DNA of 64,000 nucleotides from Planococcus citri. Taxonomy: Eukaryota > Arthropoda > Insecta > Hemiptera > Pseudococcidae. The position numbers and the translations under genes are program-made. Positions 1 to 12,961 of the stretch are shown piece after piece; position 1 is the first letter of the stretch, and each line of letters starts with the position of its first letter. Under the pieces are notes generated by a model, which saw only the letters and a list, made by a program, of their open reading frames with translations, ran no database searches and was not told the origin of the DNA. The DNA lies in NCBI RefSeq assembly GCF_950023065.1, contig NC_088680.1, positions 40,040,559 to 40,104,558 of the forward strand, read 5' to 3'.

Positions 1-234
1 TCAAAATGGCCGTATGAGTTGAGTATGGCATTTTGTGAATGATGGAAAAAGGTGAAAATTTCCACTTACCAAGCACCTATGATTTGTGGAGACTTGGTCA
101 GTGATTTTCATAAAATATCAAAATGGCCGTATAAGTTGAGTACGGCATTTTGTGAATGATGGAAAAAGGTGAAAATTTCCACTTACCAAGCACCTATGAT
201 TTGTGGAGACTTGGTCAGTGATTTTCAAGAAATA

Positions 235-351
235 TCAAAATGGCCGTATAAGTTGAGTACGGCATTTTGTGAATGATGGAAAAAGGTGAAAATTTCCACT
301 TACCAAGCACCTATGATTTGTGGAGACTTGGTCAGTGATTTTCAAGAAATA
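235..351. repeat. Example full-length satellite monomer (117 bp)
   Basis: Reference unit for the array, counted from TCAAAATGG to the next TCAAAATGG. It has A/T tracts near positions 3-6, 31-34, 46-50, 55-61 and 105-108. An imperfect 14-bp dyad, GTGAAAATTTCCAC, lies at positions 52-65 approximately. The AAGCA at positions 71-75 is the sequence duplicated by the BEL insertion. Position pair 111-112 is either TA (CATAAAAT) or AG (CAAGAAAT), splitting monomers into two classes. A second class marker is a linked triple change that turns CCAAGCACCT into CAAAACAACT. Confidence 0.95.
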
Positions 352-2343
352 TCAAAATGGCCGTATAAGTTGAGTACGGCATTTTGTGAATGATGGAAAA
401 AGGTGAATTTTCATAAAATATCAAAATGGCCGTATAAGTTGAGTACGGCATTTTGTGAATGATGGAAAAAGGTGAAAATTTCCACTTACAAAACAACTAT
501 GATTTGTGGAGACTTGGTCAGTGATTTTCATAAAATATCAAAATGGCCGTATAAGTTGAGTACGGCATTTTGTGAATGATGGAAAAAGGTGAAAATTTCC
601 ACTTACCAAGCACCTATGATTTGTGGAGACTTGGTCAGTGATTTTCAAGAAATATCAAAATGGCTGTATAAGTTGAGTACGGCATTTTGTGAATGATGGA
701 AAAAGGTGAAAATTTCCACCTACAAAACAACTATGATTTGTGGAGACTTGGTCAGTGATTTTCAAGAAATATCAAAATGGCCGTATAAGTTGAGTACGGC
801 ATTTTGTGAATGATGGAAAAAGGTGAAAATTTCCACTTACCAAGCACCTATGATTTGTGGAGACTTGGTCAGTGATTTTCAAGAAATATCAAAATGGCCG
901 TATAAGTTGAGTACGGCATTTTGTGAATGATGGAAAAAGGTGAAAATTTCCACTTACCAAGCACCTATGATTTGTGGAGACTTGGTCAGTGATTTTCAAG
1001 AAATATCAAAATGGCCGTATAAGTTGAGTACAGAATTTTGTGAATGATGGAAAAAGGTGAAAATTTCCACTTACCAAGCACCTATGATTTGTGGAGACTT
1101 GGTCAGTGATTTTCAAGAAATATCAAAATGGCCGTATAAGTTGAGTACGGCATTTTGTGAATGATGGAAAAAGGTGAATTTTCATAAAATATCAAAATGG
1201 CCGTATAAGTTGAGTACAGCATTTTGTGAATGATGGAAAAAAGTGAAAATTTCCACTTACCAAGCACCTATGATTTGTGGAGACTTGGTCAGTGATTTTC
1301 ATAAAATATCAAAATGGCCGTATGAGTTGAGTATGGCATTTTGTGAATGATGGAAAAAGGTGAAAATTTCCACTTACCAAGCACCTATGATTTGTGGAGA
1401 CTTGGTCAGTGATTTTCATAAAATATCAAAATGGCCGTATAAGTTGAGTACGGCATTTTGTGAATGATGGAAAAAGGTGAAAATTTCCACTTACCAAGCA
1501 CCTATGATTTGTGGAGACTTGGTCAGTGATTTTCAAGAAATATCAAGATGGCCGTATAAGTTGAGTATGGCATTTTGTGAATGATGGAAAAAGGTGAAAA
1601 TTTCCACTTACAAAACAACTATGATTTGTGGAGACTTGGTCAGTGATTTTCATAAAATATCAAAATGGCCGTATAAGTTGAGTACGGCATTTTGTGAATG
1701 ATGGAAAAAGGTGAAAATTTCCACTTACCAAGCACCTATGATTTGTGGAGACTTGGTCAGTGATTTTCATAAAATATCAAAATGGCCGTATAAGTTGAGT
1801 ACGGCATTTTGTGAATGATGGAAAAAGGTGAAAATTTCCACTTACCAAGCACCTATGATTTGTGGAGACTTGGTCAGTGATTTTCAAGAAATATCAAAAT
1901 GGCCGTATGAGTTGTGAATGATGGAAAAAGGTGAAAATTTCCACTTACAAAACAACTATGATTTGTGGAGACTTGGTCAGTGATTTTCAAGAAATATCAA
2001 AATGGCCGTATAAGTTGAGTACGGCATTTTGTGAATGATGGAAAAAGGTGAAAATTTCCACTTACCAAGCACCTATGATTTGTGGAGACTTGGTCAGTGA
2101 TTTTCAAGAAATATCAAAATGGCCGTATAAGTTGAGTACGGCATTTTGTGAATGATGGAAAAAGGTGAAAATTTCCACCTACAAAACAACTATGATTTGT
2201 GGAGACTTGGTCAGTGATTTTCAAGAAATATCAAAATGGCCGTATAAGTTGAGTACGGCATTTTGTGAATGATGGAAAAAGGTGAAAATTTCCACTTACC
2301 AAGCACCTATGATTTGTGGAGACTTGGTCAGTGATTTTCAAGA
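347..2343. repeat. Higher-order unit X, copy 1 (1,997 bp)
   Basis: This segment recurs 5,781 bp to the right (6128-8124) with the same order of variant monomers. Shared markers include CTATAAG-type variants, ACAGAATTTTG, and a 13-base deletion giving GAGTTGTGAATG near 1911 (counterpart near 7692). Bases 1-346 before it match the end of unit Y. Boundaries are good to a few tens of bases because neighbouring monomers are so similar. Confidence 0.8.
352..420. repeat. Example short satellite monomer (69 bp, 48-bp deletion)
   Basis: This unit goes straight from GGTGAA to TTTTCATAAAAT and lacks the 48 bases between the two GTGA motifs of the full monomer. The same junction recurs dozens of times, for example near 1174, 2635, 4527, 6955, 11427, 17484, 20264, 28286, 33261, 42043, 51556, 57470 and 62115. 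GTGA microhomology at the two ends fits one slippage or end-joining deletion that was then amplified. Because 48 is a multiple of 3, reading frames are not shifted by it. Confidence 0.93.
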
Positions 2344-4235
2344 AATATCAAAATGGCCGTATAAGTTGAGTACGGCATTTTGTGAATGATGGAAAAAGGT
2401 GAAAATTTCCACTTACCAAGCACCTATGATTTGTGGAGACTTGGTCAGTGATTTTCAAGAAATATCTAAATGGCCGTATAAGTTGAGTACAGAATTTTGT
2501 GAATGATGGAAAAAGGTGAAAATTTCCACTTACCAAGCACCTATGATTTGTGGAGACTTGGTCAGTGATTTTCAAGAAATATCAAAATGGCCGTATAAGT
2601 TGAGTACGGCATTTTGTGAATGATGGAAAAAGGTGAATTTTCATAAAATATCAAAATGGCCGTATAAGTTGAGTACAGCATTTTGTGAATGATGGAAAAA
2701 AGTGAAAATTTCCACTTACCAAGCACCTATGATTTGTGGAGACTTGGTCAGTGATTTTCATAAAATATCAAAATGGCTGTATAAGTTGAGTACGGCATTT
2801 TGTGAATGATGGAAAAAGGTGAAAATTTCCACTTACCAAGCACCTATGATTTGTGGAGACTTGGTCAGTGATTTTCATAAAATATCAAAATGGCCTTATA
2901 AGTTGAGTACAGCATTTTGTGAATGATGGAAAAAAGTGAATTTTCATAAAATATCAAAATGGCCGTATAAGTTGAGTACGGCATTTTGTGAATCATGGAA
3001 AAAGTTGAAAATTCCCACTTACCAAGCACCTATGATTTGTGGAGACTTGGTCAGTGATTTTCAAGAAATATCAAAATGGCCGTATGAGTTGAGTACGGCA
3101 TTTTGTGAATGATGGAAAAAGGTGAAAATTTCCACTTACCAAGCACCTATGATTTGTGGAGACTTGGTCAGTGATTTTCAAGAAATATCAAAATGGCCGT
3201 ATAAGTTGAGTACGGCATTTTGTGAATGATGGAAAAAGGTGAAAATTTCCACTTACCAAGCACCTATGATTTGTGGTGACTTGGTCAGTGATTTTCATAA
3301 AATATCAAAATGGCCGTATAAGTTGAGTACGGCATTTTGTGAATGATGGAAAAAGGTGAAAATTTCCACTTACCAAGCACCTATGATTTGTGGAGACTTG
3401 GTCAGTGATTTTCATAAAATATCAAAATGGCTGTATAAGTTGAGTTCGGCATTCTGTGAATGATGGAAAAAGGTGAAAATTTCCACTTACCAAGCACCTA
3501 TGATTTGTGGAGACTTGGTCAGTGATTTTCAAGAAATATCAAAATGGCCGTATGAGTTGAGTACAGCATTTTGTGAATGATGGAAAAAGGTGAAAATTTC
3601 CACTTACCAAGCACCTATGATTTGTGGAGACTTGGTCAGTGATTTTCAAGAAATATCAAAATGGCCGTATAAGTTGAGTACGGCATTTTGTAAATGATGG
3701 AAAAAGGTGAAAATTTCCACTTACCAAGCACCTATGATTTGTGGAGACTTGGTCAGTGATTTTCATAAAATATCAAAATGGCCGTATAAGTTGAGTACGG
3801 CATTTTGTGAATGATGGAAAAAGGTGAAAATTTCCACTTACCAAGCACCTATGATTTGTGGTGACTTGGTCAGTGATTTTCAAGAAATATCAAAATGGCC
3901 GTATGAGTTGAGTATGGCATTTTGTGAATGATGGAAAAAGGTGAAAATTTCCACTTACCAAGCACCTATGATTTGTGGAGACTTGGTCAGTGATTTTCAT
4001 AAAATATCAAAATGGCCGTATAAGTTGAGTACGGCATTTTGTGAATGATGGAAAAAGGTGAAAATTTCCACTTACCAAGCACCTATGATTTGTGGAGACT
4101 TGGTCAGTGATTTTCAAGAAATATCAAAATGGCCGTATAAGTTGAGTACGGCATTTTGTGAATGATGGAAAAAGGTGAAAATTTCCACTTACCAAGCACC
4201 TATGATTTGTGGAGACTTGGTCAGTGTTTTCATAA
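2344..4235. repeat. Higher-order unit Y, copy 1 (1,892 bp)
   Basis: Directly followed by a second copy at exactly 1,892 bp. Marker variants repeat at that spacing: ACAGAATTTTG (2489 and 4381), the short monomer at 2635 and 4527, and the unusual AATCATGGAAAAAGTTG at 2991 and 4883 (third copy at 8772). It ends with a one-base deletion (GTGTTTTC for GTGATTTTC, near 4227), which copy 2 lacks. Confidence 0.85.
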
Positions 4236-6127
4236 AATATCAAAATGGCCGTATAAGTTGAGTACGGCATTTTGTGAATGATGGAAAAAGGTGAAAATTT
4301 CCACTTACCAAGCACCTATGATTTGTGGAGACTTGGTCAGTGATTTTCAAGAAATATCAAAATGGCCGTATAAGTTGAGTACAGAATTTTGTGAATGATG
4401 GAAAAAGGTGAAAATTTCCACTTACCAAGCACCTATGATTTGTGGAGACTTGGTCAGTGATTTTCAAGAAATATCAAAATGGCCGTATAAGTTGAGTACG
4501 GCATTTTGTGAATGATGGAAAAAGGTGAATTTTCATAAAATATCAAAATGGCCGTATAAGTTGAGTACAGCATTTTGTGAATGATGGAAAAAAGTGAAAA
4601 TTTCCACTTACCAAGCACCTATGATTTGTGGAGACTTGGTCAGTGATTTTCATAAAATATCAAAATGGCTGTATAAGTTGAGTACGGCATTTTGTGAATG
4701 ATGGAAAAAGGTGAAAATTTCCACTTACCAAGCACCTATGATTTGTGGAGACTTGGTCAGTGATTTTCATAAAATATCAAAATGGCCTTATAAGTTGAGT
4801 ACAGCATTTTGTGAATGATGGAAAAAAGTGAATTTTCATAAAATATCAAAATGGCCGTATAAGTTGAGTACGGCATTTTGTGAATCATGGAAAAAGTTGA
4901 AAATTCCCACTTACCAAGCACCTATGATTTGTGGAGACTTGGTCAGTGATTTTCAAGAAATATCAAAATGGCCGTATGAGTTGAGTACGGCATTTTGTGA
5001 ATGATGGAAAAAGGTGAAAATTTCCACTTACCAAGCACCTATGATTTGTGGAGACTTGGTCAGTGATTTTCAAGAAATATCAAAATGGCCGTATAAGTTG
5101 AGTACGGCATTTTGTGAATGATGGAAAAAGGTGAAAATTTCCACTTACCAAGCACCTATGATTTGTGGTGACTTGGTCAGTGATTTTCATAAAATATCAA
5201 AATGGCCGTATAAGTTGAGTACGGCATTTTGTGAATGATGGAAAAAGGTGAAAATTTCCACTTACCAAGCACCTATGATTTGTGGAGACTTGGTCAGTGA
5301 TTTTCATAAAATATCAAAATGGCTGTATAAGTTGAGTTCGGCATTCTGTGAATGATGGAAAAAGGTGAAAATTTCCACTTACCAAGCACCTATGATTTGT
5401 GGAGACTTGGTCAGTGATTTTCAAGAAATATCAAAATGGCCGTATGAGTTGAGTACAGCATTTTGTGAATGATGGAAAAAGGTGAAAATTTCCACTTACC
5501 AAGCACCTATGATTTGTGGAGACTTGGTCAGTGATTTTCAAGAAATATCAAAATGGCCGTATAAGTTGAGTACGGCATTTTGTAAATGATGGAAAAAGGT
5601 GAAAATTTCCACTTACCAAGCACCTATGATTTGTGGAGACTTGGTCAGTGATTTTCATAAAATATCAAAATGGCCGTATAAGTTGAGTACGGCATTTTGT
5701 GAATGATGGAAAAAGGTGAAAATTTCCACTTACCAAGCACCTATGATTTGTGGTGACTTGGTCAGTGATTTTCAAGAAATATCAAAATGGCCGTATGAGT
5801 TGAGTATGGCATTTTGTGAATGATGGAAAAAGGTGAAAATTTCCACTTACCAAGCACCTATGATTTGTGGAGACTTGGTCAGTGATTTTCATAAAATATC
5901 AAAATGGCCGTATAAGTTGAGTACGGCATTTTGTGAATGATGGAAAAAGGTGAAAATTTCCACTTACCAAGCACCTATGATTTGTGGAGACTTGGTCAGT
6001 GATTTTCAAGAAATATCAAAATGGCCGTATAAGTTGAGTACGGCATTTTGTGAATGATGGAAAAAGGTGAAAATTTCCACTTACCAAGCACCTATGATTT
6101 GTGGAGACTTGGTCAGTGATTTTCAAG
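4236..6127. repeat. Higher-order unit Y, copy 2 (1,892 bp)
   Basis: Tandem duplicate of 2344-4235. The rare AATCATGG and GAGTTCGGCATTCTG variants lie at the same internal offsets. Together with X it makes a 5,781-bp X-Y-Y period (1,997 + 2 x 1,892). Confidence 0.85.
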
Positions 6128-8124
6128 AAATATCAAAATGGCCGTATAAGTTGAGTACGGCATTTTGTGAATGATGGAAAAAGGTGAATTTTCATAAAAT
6201 ATCAAAATGGCCGTATAAGTTGAGTACGGCATTTTGTGAATGATGGAAAAAGGTGAAAATTTCCACTTACAAAACAACTATGATTTGTGGAGACTTGGTC
6301 AGTGATTTTCATAAAATATCAAAATGGCCGTATAAGTTGAGTACGGCATTTTGTGAATGATGGAAAAAGGTGAAAATTTCCACTTACCAAGCACCTATGA
6401 TTTGTGGAGACTTGGTCAGTGATTTTCAAGAAATATCAAAATGGCTGTATAAGTTGAGTACGGCATTTTGTGAATGATGGAAAAAGGTGAAAATTTCCAC
6501 CTACAAAACAACTATGATTTGTGGAGACTTGGTCAGTGATTTTCAAGAAATATCAAAATGGCCGTATAAGTTGAGTACGGCATTTTGTGAATGATGGAAA
6601 AAGGTGAAAATTTCCACTTACCAAGCACCTATGATTTGTGGAGACTTGGTCAGTGATTTTCAAGAAATATCAAAATGGCCGTATAAGTTGAGTACGGCAT
6701 TTTGTGAATGATGGAAAAAGGTGAAAATTTCCACTTACCAAGCACCTATGATTTGTGGAGACTTGGTCAGTGATTTTCAAGAAATATCAAAATGGCCGTA
6801 TAAGTTGAGTACAGAATTTTGTGAATGATGGAAAAAGGTGAAAATTTCCACTTACCAAGCACCTATGATTTGTGGAGACTTGGTCAGTGATTTTCAAGAA
6901 ATATCAAAATGGCCGTATAAGTTGAGTACGGCATTTTGTGAATGATGGAAAAAGGTGAATTTTCATAAAATATCAAAATGGCCGTATAAGTTGAGTACAG
7001 CATTTTGTGAATGATGGAAAAAAGTGAAAATTTCCACTTACCAAGCACCTATGATTTGTGGAGACTTGGTCAGTGATTTTCATAAAATATCAAAATGGCC
7101 GTATGAGTTGAGTATGGCATTTTGTGAATGATGGAAAAAGGTGAAAATTTCCACTTACCAAGCACCTATGATTTGTGGCGACTTGGTCAGTGATTTTCAT
7201 AAAATATCAAAATGGCCGTATAAGTTGAGTACGGCATTTTGTGAATGATGGAAAAAGGTGAAAATTTCCACTTACCAAGCACCTATGATTTGTGGAGACT
7301 TGGTCAGTGATTTTCAAGAAATATCAAGATGGCCGTATAAGTTGAGTATGGCATTTTGTGAATGATGGAAAAAGGTGAAAATTTCCACTTACAAAACAAC
7401 TATGATTTGTGGAGACTTGGTCAGTGATTTTCATAAAATATCAAAATGGCCGTATAAGTTGAGTACGGCATTTTGTGAATGATGGAAAAAGGTGAAAATT
7501 TCCACTTACCAAGCACCTATGATTTGTGGAGACTTGGTCAGTGATTTTCATAAAATATCAAAATGGCCGTATAAGTTGAGTACGGCATTTTGTGAATGAT
7601 GGAAAAAGGTGAAAATTTCCACTTACCAAGCACCTATGATTTGTGGAGACTTGGTCAGTGATTTTCAAGAAATATCAAAATGGCCGTATGAGTTGTGAAT
7701 GATGGAAAAAGGTGAAAATTTCCACTTACAAAACAACTATGATTTGTGGAGACTTGGTCAGTGATTTTCAAGAAATATCAAAATGGCCGTATAAGTTGAG
7801 TACGGCATTTTGTGAATGATGGAAAAAGGTGAAAATTTCCACTTACCAAGCACCTATGATTTGTGGAGACTTGGTCAGTGATTTTCAAGAAATATCAAAA
7901 TGGCCGTATAAGTTGAGTACGGCATTTTGTGAATGATGGAAAAAGGTGAAAATTTCCACCTACAAAACAACTATGATTTGTGGAGACTTGGTCAGTGATT
8001 TTCAAGAAATATCAAAATGGCCGTATAAGTTGAGTACGGCATTTTGTGAATGATGGAAAAAGGTGAAAATTTCCACTTACCAAGCACCTATGATTTGTGG
8101 AGACTTGGTCAGTGATTTTCAAGA
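6128..8124. repeat. Higher-order unit X, copy 2 (1,997 bp)
   Basis: Matches 347-2343 at an offset of 5,781, including the GAGTTGTGAATG deletion monomer near 7692 and the same sequence of full and short monomers. A visible difference is GGCGAC near 7178, where copy 1 has GGAGAC. Confidence 0.8.
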
Positions 8125-10007
8125 AATATCAAAATGGCCGTATAAGTTGAGTACGGCATTTTGTGAATGATGGAAAAAGGTGAAAATTTCCACTTACCAA
8201 GCACCTATGATTTGTGGAGACTTGGTCAGTGATTTTCAAGAAATATCTAAATGGCCGTATAAGTTGAGTACAGAATTTTGTGAATGATGGAAAAAGGTGA
8301 AAATTTCCACTTACCAAGCACCTATGATTTGTGGAGACTTGGTCAGTGATTTTCAAGAAATATCAAAATGGCCGTATAAGTTGAGTACGGCATTTTGTGA
8401 ATGATGGAAAAAGGTGAATTTTCATAAAATATCAAAATGGCCGTATAAGTTGAGTACAGCATTTTGTGAATGATGGAAAAAAGTGAAAATTTCCACTTAC
8501 CAAGCACCTATGATTTGTGGAGACTTGGTCAGTGATTTTCATAAAATATCAAAATGGCTGTATAAGTTGAGTACGGCATTTTGTGAATGATGGAAAAAGG
8601 TGAAAATTTCCACTTACCAAGCACCTATGATTTGTGGAGACTTGGTCAGTGATTTTCATAAAATATCAAAATGGCCTTATAAGTTGAGTACAGCATTTTG
8701 TGAATGATGGAAAAAAGTGAATTTTCATAAAATATCAAAATGGCCGTATAAGTTGAGTACGGCATTTTGTGAATCATGGAAAAAGTTGAAAATTCCCACT
8801 TACCAAGCACCTATGATTTGTGGAGACTTGGTCAGTGATTTTCAAGAAATATCAAAATGGCCGTATGAGTTGAGTACGGCATTTTGTGAATGATGGAAAA
8901 AGGTGAAAATTTCCACTTACCAAGCACCTATGATTTGTGGAGACTTGGTCAGTGATTTTCAAGAAATATCAAAATGGCCGTATAAGTTGAGTACGGCATT
9001 TTGTGAATGATGGAAAAAGGTGAAAATTTCCACTTACCAAGCACCTATGATTTGTGGTGACTTGGTCAGTGATTTTCATAAAATATCAAAATGGCCGTAT
9101 AAGTTGAGTACGGCATTTTGTGAATGATGGAAAAAGGTGAAAATTTCCACTTACCAAGCACCTATGATTTGTGGAGACTTGGTCAGTGATTTTCATAAAA
9201 TATCAAAATGGCTGTATAAGTTGAGTTCGGCATTCTGTGAATGATGGAAAAAGGTGAAAATTTCCACTTACCAAGCACCTATGATTTGTGGAGACTTGGT
9301 CAGTGATTTTCAAGAAATATCAAAATGGCCGTATGAGTTGAGTACAGCATTTTGTGAATGATGGAAAAAGGTGAAAATTTCCACTTACCAAGCACCTATG
9401 ATTTGTGGAGACTTGGTCAGTGATTTTCAAGAAATATCAAAATGGCCGTATAAGTTGAGTACGGCATTTTGTAAATGATGGAAAAAGGTGAAAATTTCCA
9501 CTTACCAAGCACCTATGATTTGTGGAGACTTGGTCAGTGATTTTCATAAAATATCAAAATGGCCGTATAAGTTGAGTACGGCATTTTGTGAATGATGGAA
9601 AAAGGTGAAAATTTCCACTTACCAAGCACCTATGATTTGTGGTGACTTGGTCAGTGATTTTCAAGAAATATCAAAATGGCCGTATGAGTTGAGTATGGCA
9701 TTTTGTGAATGATGGAAAAAGGTGAAAATTTCCACTTACCAAGCACCTATGATTTGTGGAGACTTGGTCAGTGATTTTCATAAAATATCAAAATGGCCGT
9801 ATAAGTTGAGTACGGCATTTTGTGAATGATGGAAAAAGGTGAAAATTTCCACTTACCAAGCACCTATGATTTGTGGAGACTTGGTCAGTGATTTTCAAGA
9901 AATATCAAAATGGCCGTATAAGTTGAGTACGGCATTTTGTGAATGATGGAAAAAGGTGAAAATTTCCACTTACCAAGCACCTATGATTTGTGGAGACTTG
10001 GTCAGTG
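8125..10007. repeat. Higher-order unit Y, copy 3
   Basis: Matches 2344-4226 at an offset of 5,781, including AATCATGG at 8772, and ends with the same GTGTTTTC deletion as Y copy 1. Similarity in monomer order is lost after about 10075, so here Y is present once, not twice. Confidence 0.8.
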
Positions 10008-10319
10008 TTTTCATAAAATATCAAAATGGCCGTATAAGTTGAGTACGGCATTTTGTGAATGATGGAAAAAGGTGAATTTTCATAAAATATCAAAATGGCC
10101 GTATAAGTTGAGTACGGCATTTTGTGAATGATGGAAAAAGGTGAAAATTTCCACTTACAAAACAACTATGATTTGTGGAGACTTGGTCAGTGATTTTCAT
10201 AAAATATCAAAATGGCCGTATAAGTTGAGTACGGCATTTTGTGAATGATGGAGAAAGGTGAAAATTTCCACTTACCAAGCACCTATGATTTGTGGAGACT
10301 TGGTCAGTGATTTTCATAA

Positions 10320-12961
10320 AATATCAAAATGGCCGTATAAGTTGAGTACGGCATTTTGTGAATGATGGAAAAAGGTGAAAATTTCCACTTACCAAGCACC
10401 TACGATTTGTGGAGACTTGGTCAGTGATTTTCAAGAAATATCAAAATGGCCGTATAAGTTGTGTACGGCATTTTGTGAATGATGGAAAAAGGTGAAAATT
10501 TCCACTTACCAAGCACCTATGATTTGTGGAGACTTGGTCAGTGATTTTCATAAAATATCAAAATGGCCGTATAAGTTGAGTACGGCATTTTGTGAATGAT
10601 GGAAAAAGGTGAAAATTTCCACTTACCAAGCACCTATGATTTGTGGAGACTTGGTCAGTGATTTTCAAGAAATATCAAAATGGCCGTATGAGTTGAGTAT
10701 GGCATTTTGTGAATGATGGAAAAAGGTGAAAATTTCCACTTACAAAACAACTATGATTTGTGGAGACTTGGTCAGTGATTTTCAAGAAATATCAAAATGG
10801 CCGTATAAGTTGAGTACGGCATTTTGTGAATGATGGAAAAAGGTGAAAATTTCCACTTACCAAGCACCTATGATTTGTGGAGACTTGGTCAGTGATTTTC
10901 ATAAAATATCAAAATGGCCGTATAAGTTGAGTACGGCATTTTGTGAATGATGGAAAAAGGTGAAAATTTCCACTTACCAAGCACCTATGATTTGTGGAGA
11001 CTAGGTCAGTGATTTTCAAGAAATATCAAAATGGCCGTATAAGTTGAGTACGGCATTTTGTGAATGATGGAAAAAGGTGAAAATTTCCACTTACCAAGCA
11101 ACTATGATTTGTGGAGACTTGGTCAGTGATTTTCATAAAATATCAAAATGGCCGTATAAGTTGAGTACGGCATTTTGTGAATGATGGAAAAAGGTGAAAA
11201 TTTCCACTTACCAAGCACCTATGATTTGTGGAGACTTGGTCAGTGATTTTCATAAAATATCAAAATGGCCGTATAAGTTGAGTACGGCATTTTGTGAATG
11301 ATGGAAAAAGGTGAAAATTTCCACTTACCAAGCACCTATGATTTGTGGAGACTTGGTCAGTGTTTTCATAAAATATCAAAATGGCCGTATAAGTTGAGTA
11401 CGGCATTTTGTGAATGATGGAAAAAGGTGAATTTTCATAAAATATCAAAATGGCCGTATAAGTTGAGTACGGCATTTTGTGAATGATGGAAAAAGGTGAA
11501 AATTTCCACTTACCAAGCACCTACGATTTGTGGAGACTTGGTCAGTGATTTTCAAGAAATATCAAAATTGTTGTATAAGTTGAGTATGGCATTTTGTGAA
11601 TGATGGAAAAAGGTGAAAATTTCCACTTACCAAGCACCTATGATTTGTGGAGACTTGGTCAGTGATTTTCATAAAATATCAAAATGGCCATATAAGTTGA
11701 GTACGGCATTTTGTGAATGATGGAAAAAGGTGAAAATTTCCACTTACCAAGCACCTATGATTTGTGGAGACTTGGTCAGTGATTTTCAAGAAATATCAAA
11801 ATGGCCGTATGAGTTGAGTACGGCATTTTGTGAATGATGGAAAAAGGTGAAAATTTCCACTTACAAAACAACTATGATTTGTGGAGACTTGGTCAGTGAA
11901 TTTCATAAAATATCAAAATGGCCGTATAAGTTGAGTACGGCATTTTGTGAATGATGGAAAAAGGTGAAAATTTCCACTTACCAAGCACCTATGATTTGCG
12001 GAGACTTGGTCAGTGATTTTCATAAAATATCAAAATGGCCGTATAAGTTGAGTACGGCATTTTGTGAATGATGGAAAAAGCAGAAAATTTCCACTTACCA
12101 AGCACCTATGACTTGTGGAGACTTGGTCAGTGATTTTCATAAAATATCAAAATGGCCGTATAAGTTGAGTACGGCATTTTGTGAATGATGGAAAATGGTG
12201 AAAATTTCCACTTACCAAGCACCTATGATTTGTGGAGACTTGGTCAGTGATTTTCAAGAAATATCAAAATGGCCGTATAAGTTGAGTACGGCATTTTGTT
12301 AATGATGGAAAAAGGTGAAAATTTCCACTTACCAAGCACCTATGATTTGTGGAGACTTGGTCAGTGATTTTCAAGAAATATCAAAATGGCCGTATAAGTT
12401 GAGTACGGCATTTTGTGAATGATGGAAAAAGGTGAAAATTTCCACTTACCAAGCACCTATGATTTGTGGAGACTTGGTCAGTGATTTTCATAAAATATCA
12501 AAATGGCCGTATAAGTTGAGTACGGCATTTTGTGAATGATGGAAAAAGGTGAAAATTTCCACTTACCAAGCACCTATGATTTGTGGTGACTTGGTCAGTG
12601 ATTTTCAAGAAATATCAAAATGGCCGTATGAGTTGAGTATGGCATTTTGTGAATGATGGAAAAAGGTGAAAATTTCCACTTACCAAGCACCTATGATTTG
12701 TGGAGACTTGGTCAGTGATTTTCATAAAATATCAAAATGGCCGTATAAGTTGAGTACGGCATTTTGTGAATGATGGAAAAAGGTGAAAATTTCCACTTAC
12801 CAAGCACCTATGATTTGTGGAGACTTGGTCAGTGATTTTCATAAAATATCAAAATGGCCATATAAGTTGAGTACGGCATTTTGTGAATGATGGAAAAAGG
12901 TGAAAATTTCCACTTACCAAGCACCTATGATTTGTGGAGACTTGGTCAGTGATTTTCAAGA
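10320..12961. repeat. Higher-order unit Z, copy 1 (2,642 bp)
   Basis: Repeats at an offset of 2,642 (12962 onward). Markers include TACGATTTG (10401/13043), TTGTGTACGG (10459/13101), GGAGACTAGG (near 11000/13642), GTGTTTTC (near 11360/14002) and AAATTGTTGTATAAG (near 11566/14208). The distal part carries GTGAATTTCAT, GATTTGCGG, AAAAAGCAGA, ATGACTTG and GAAAATGGTG variants that reappear in copy 2 after an extra 1,004 bp. Confidence 0.8.

Noticed and set aside
235..351. CENP-B box in the monomer
   Set aside because: No match to the YTTCG....A..CGGGA pattern on either strand.
2348..2575. Minus-strand frames of 61-86 codons in the satellite (also 8129-8356, 11260-11520, 31854-32114, 41033-41293 and others)
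   Set aside because: They are repeats of the monomer read backwards. 117 and 69 are both multiples of 3, so frames persist, but the frame has a TGA in each standard monomer and opens only where TCAAAATGG is mutated or an indel shifts the frame. No domain or codon bias.
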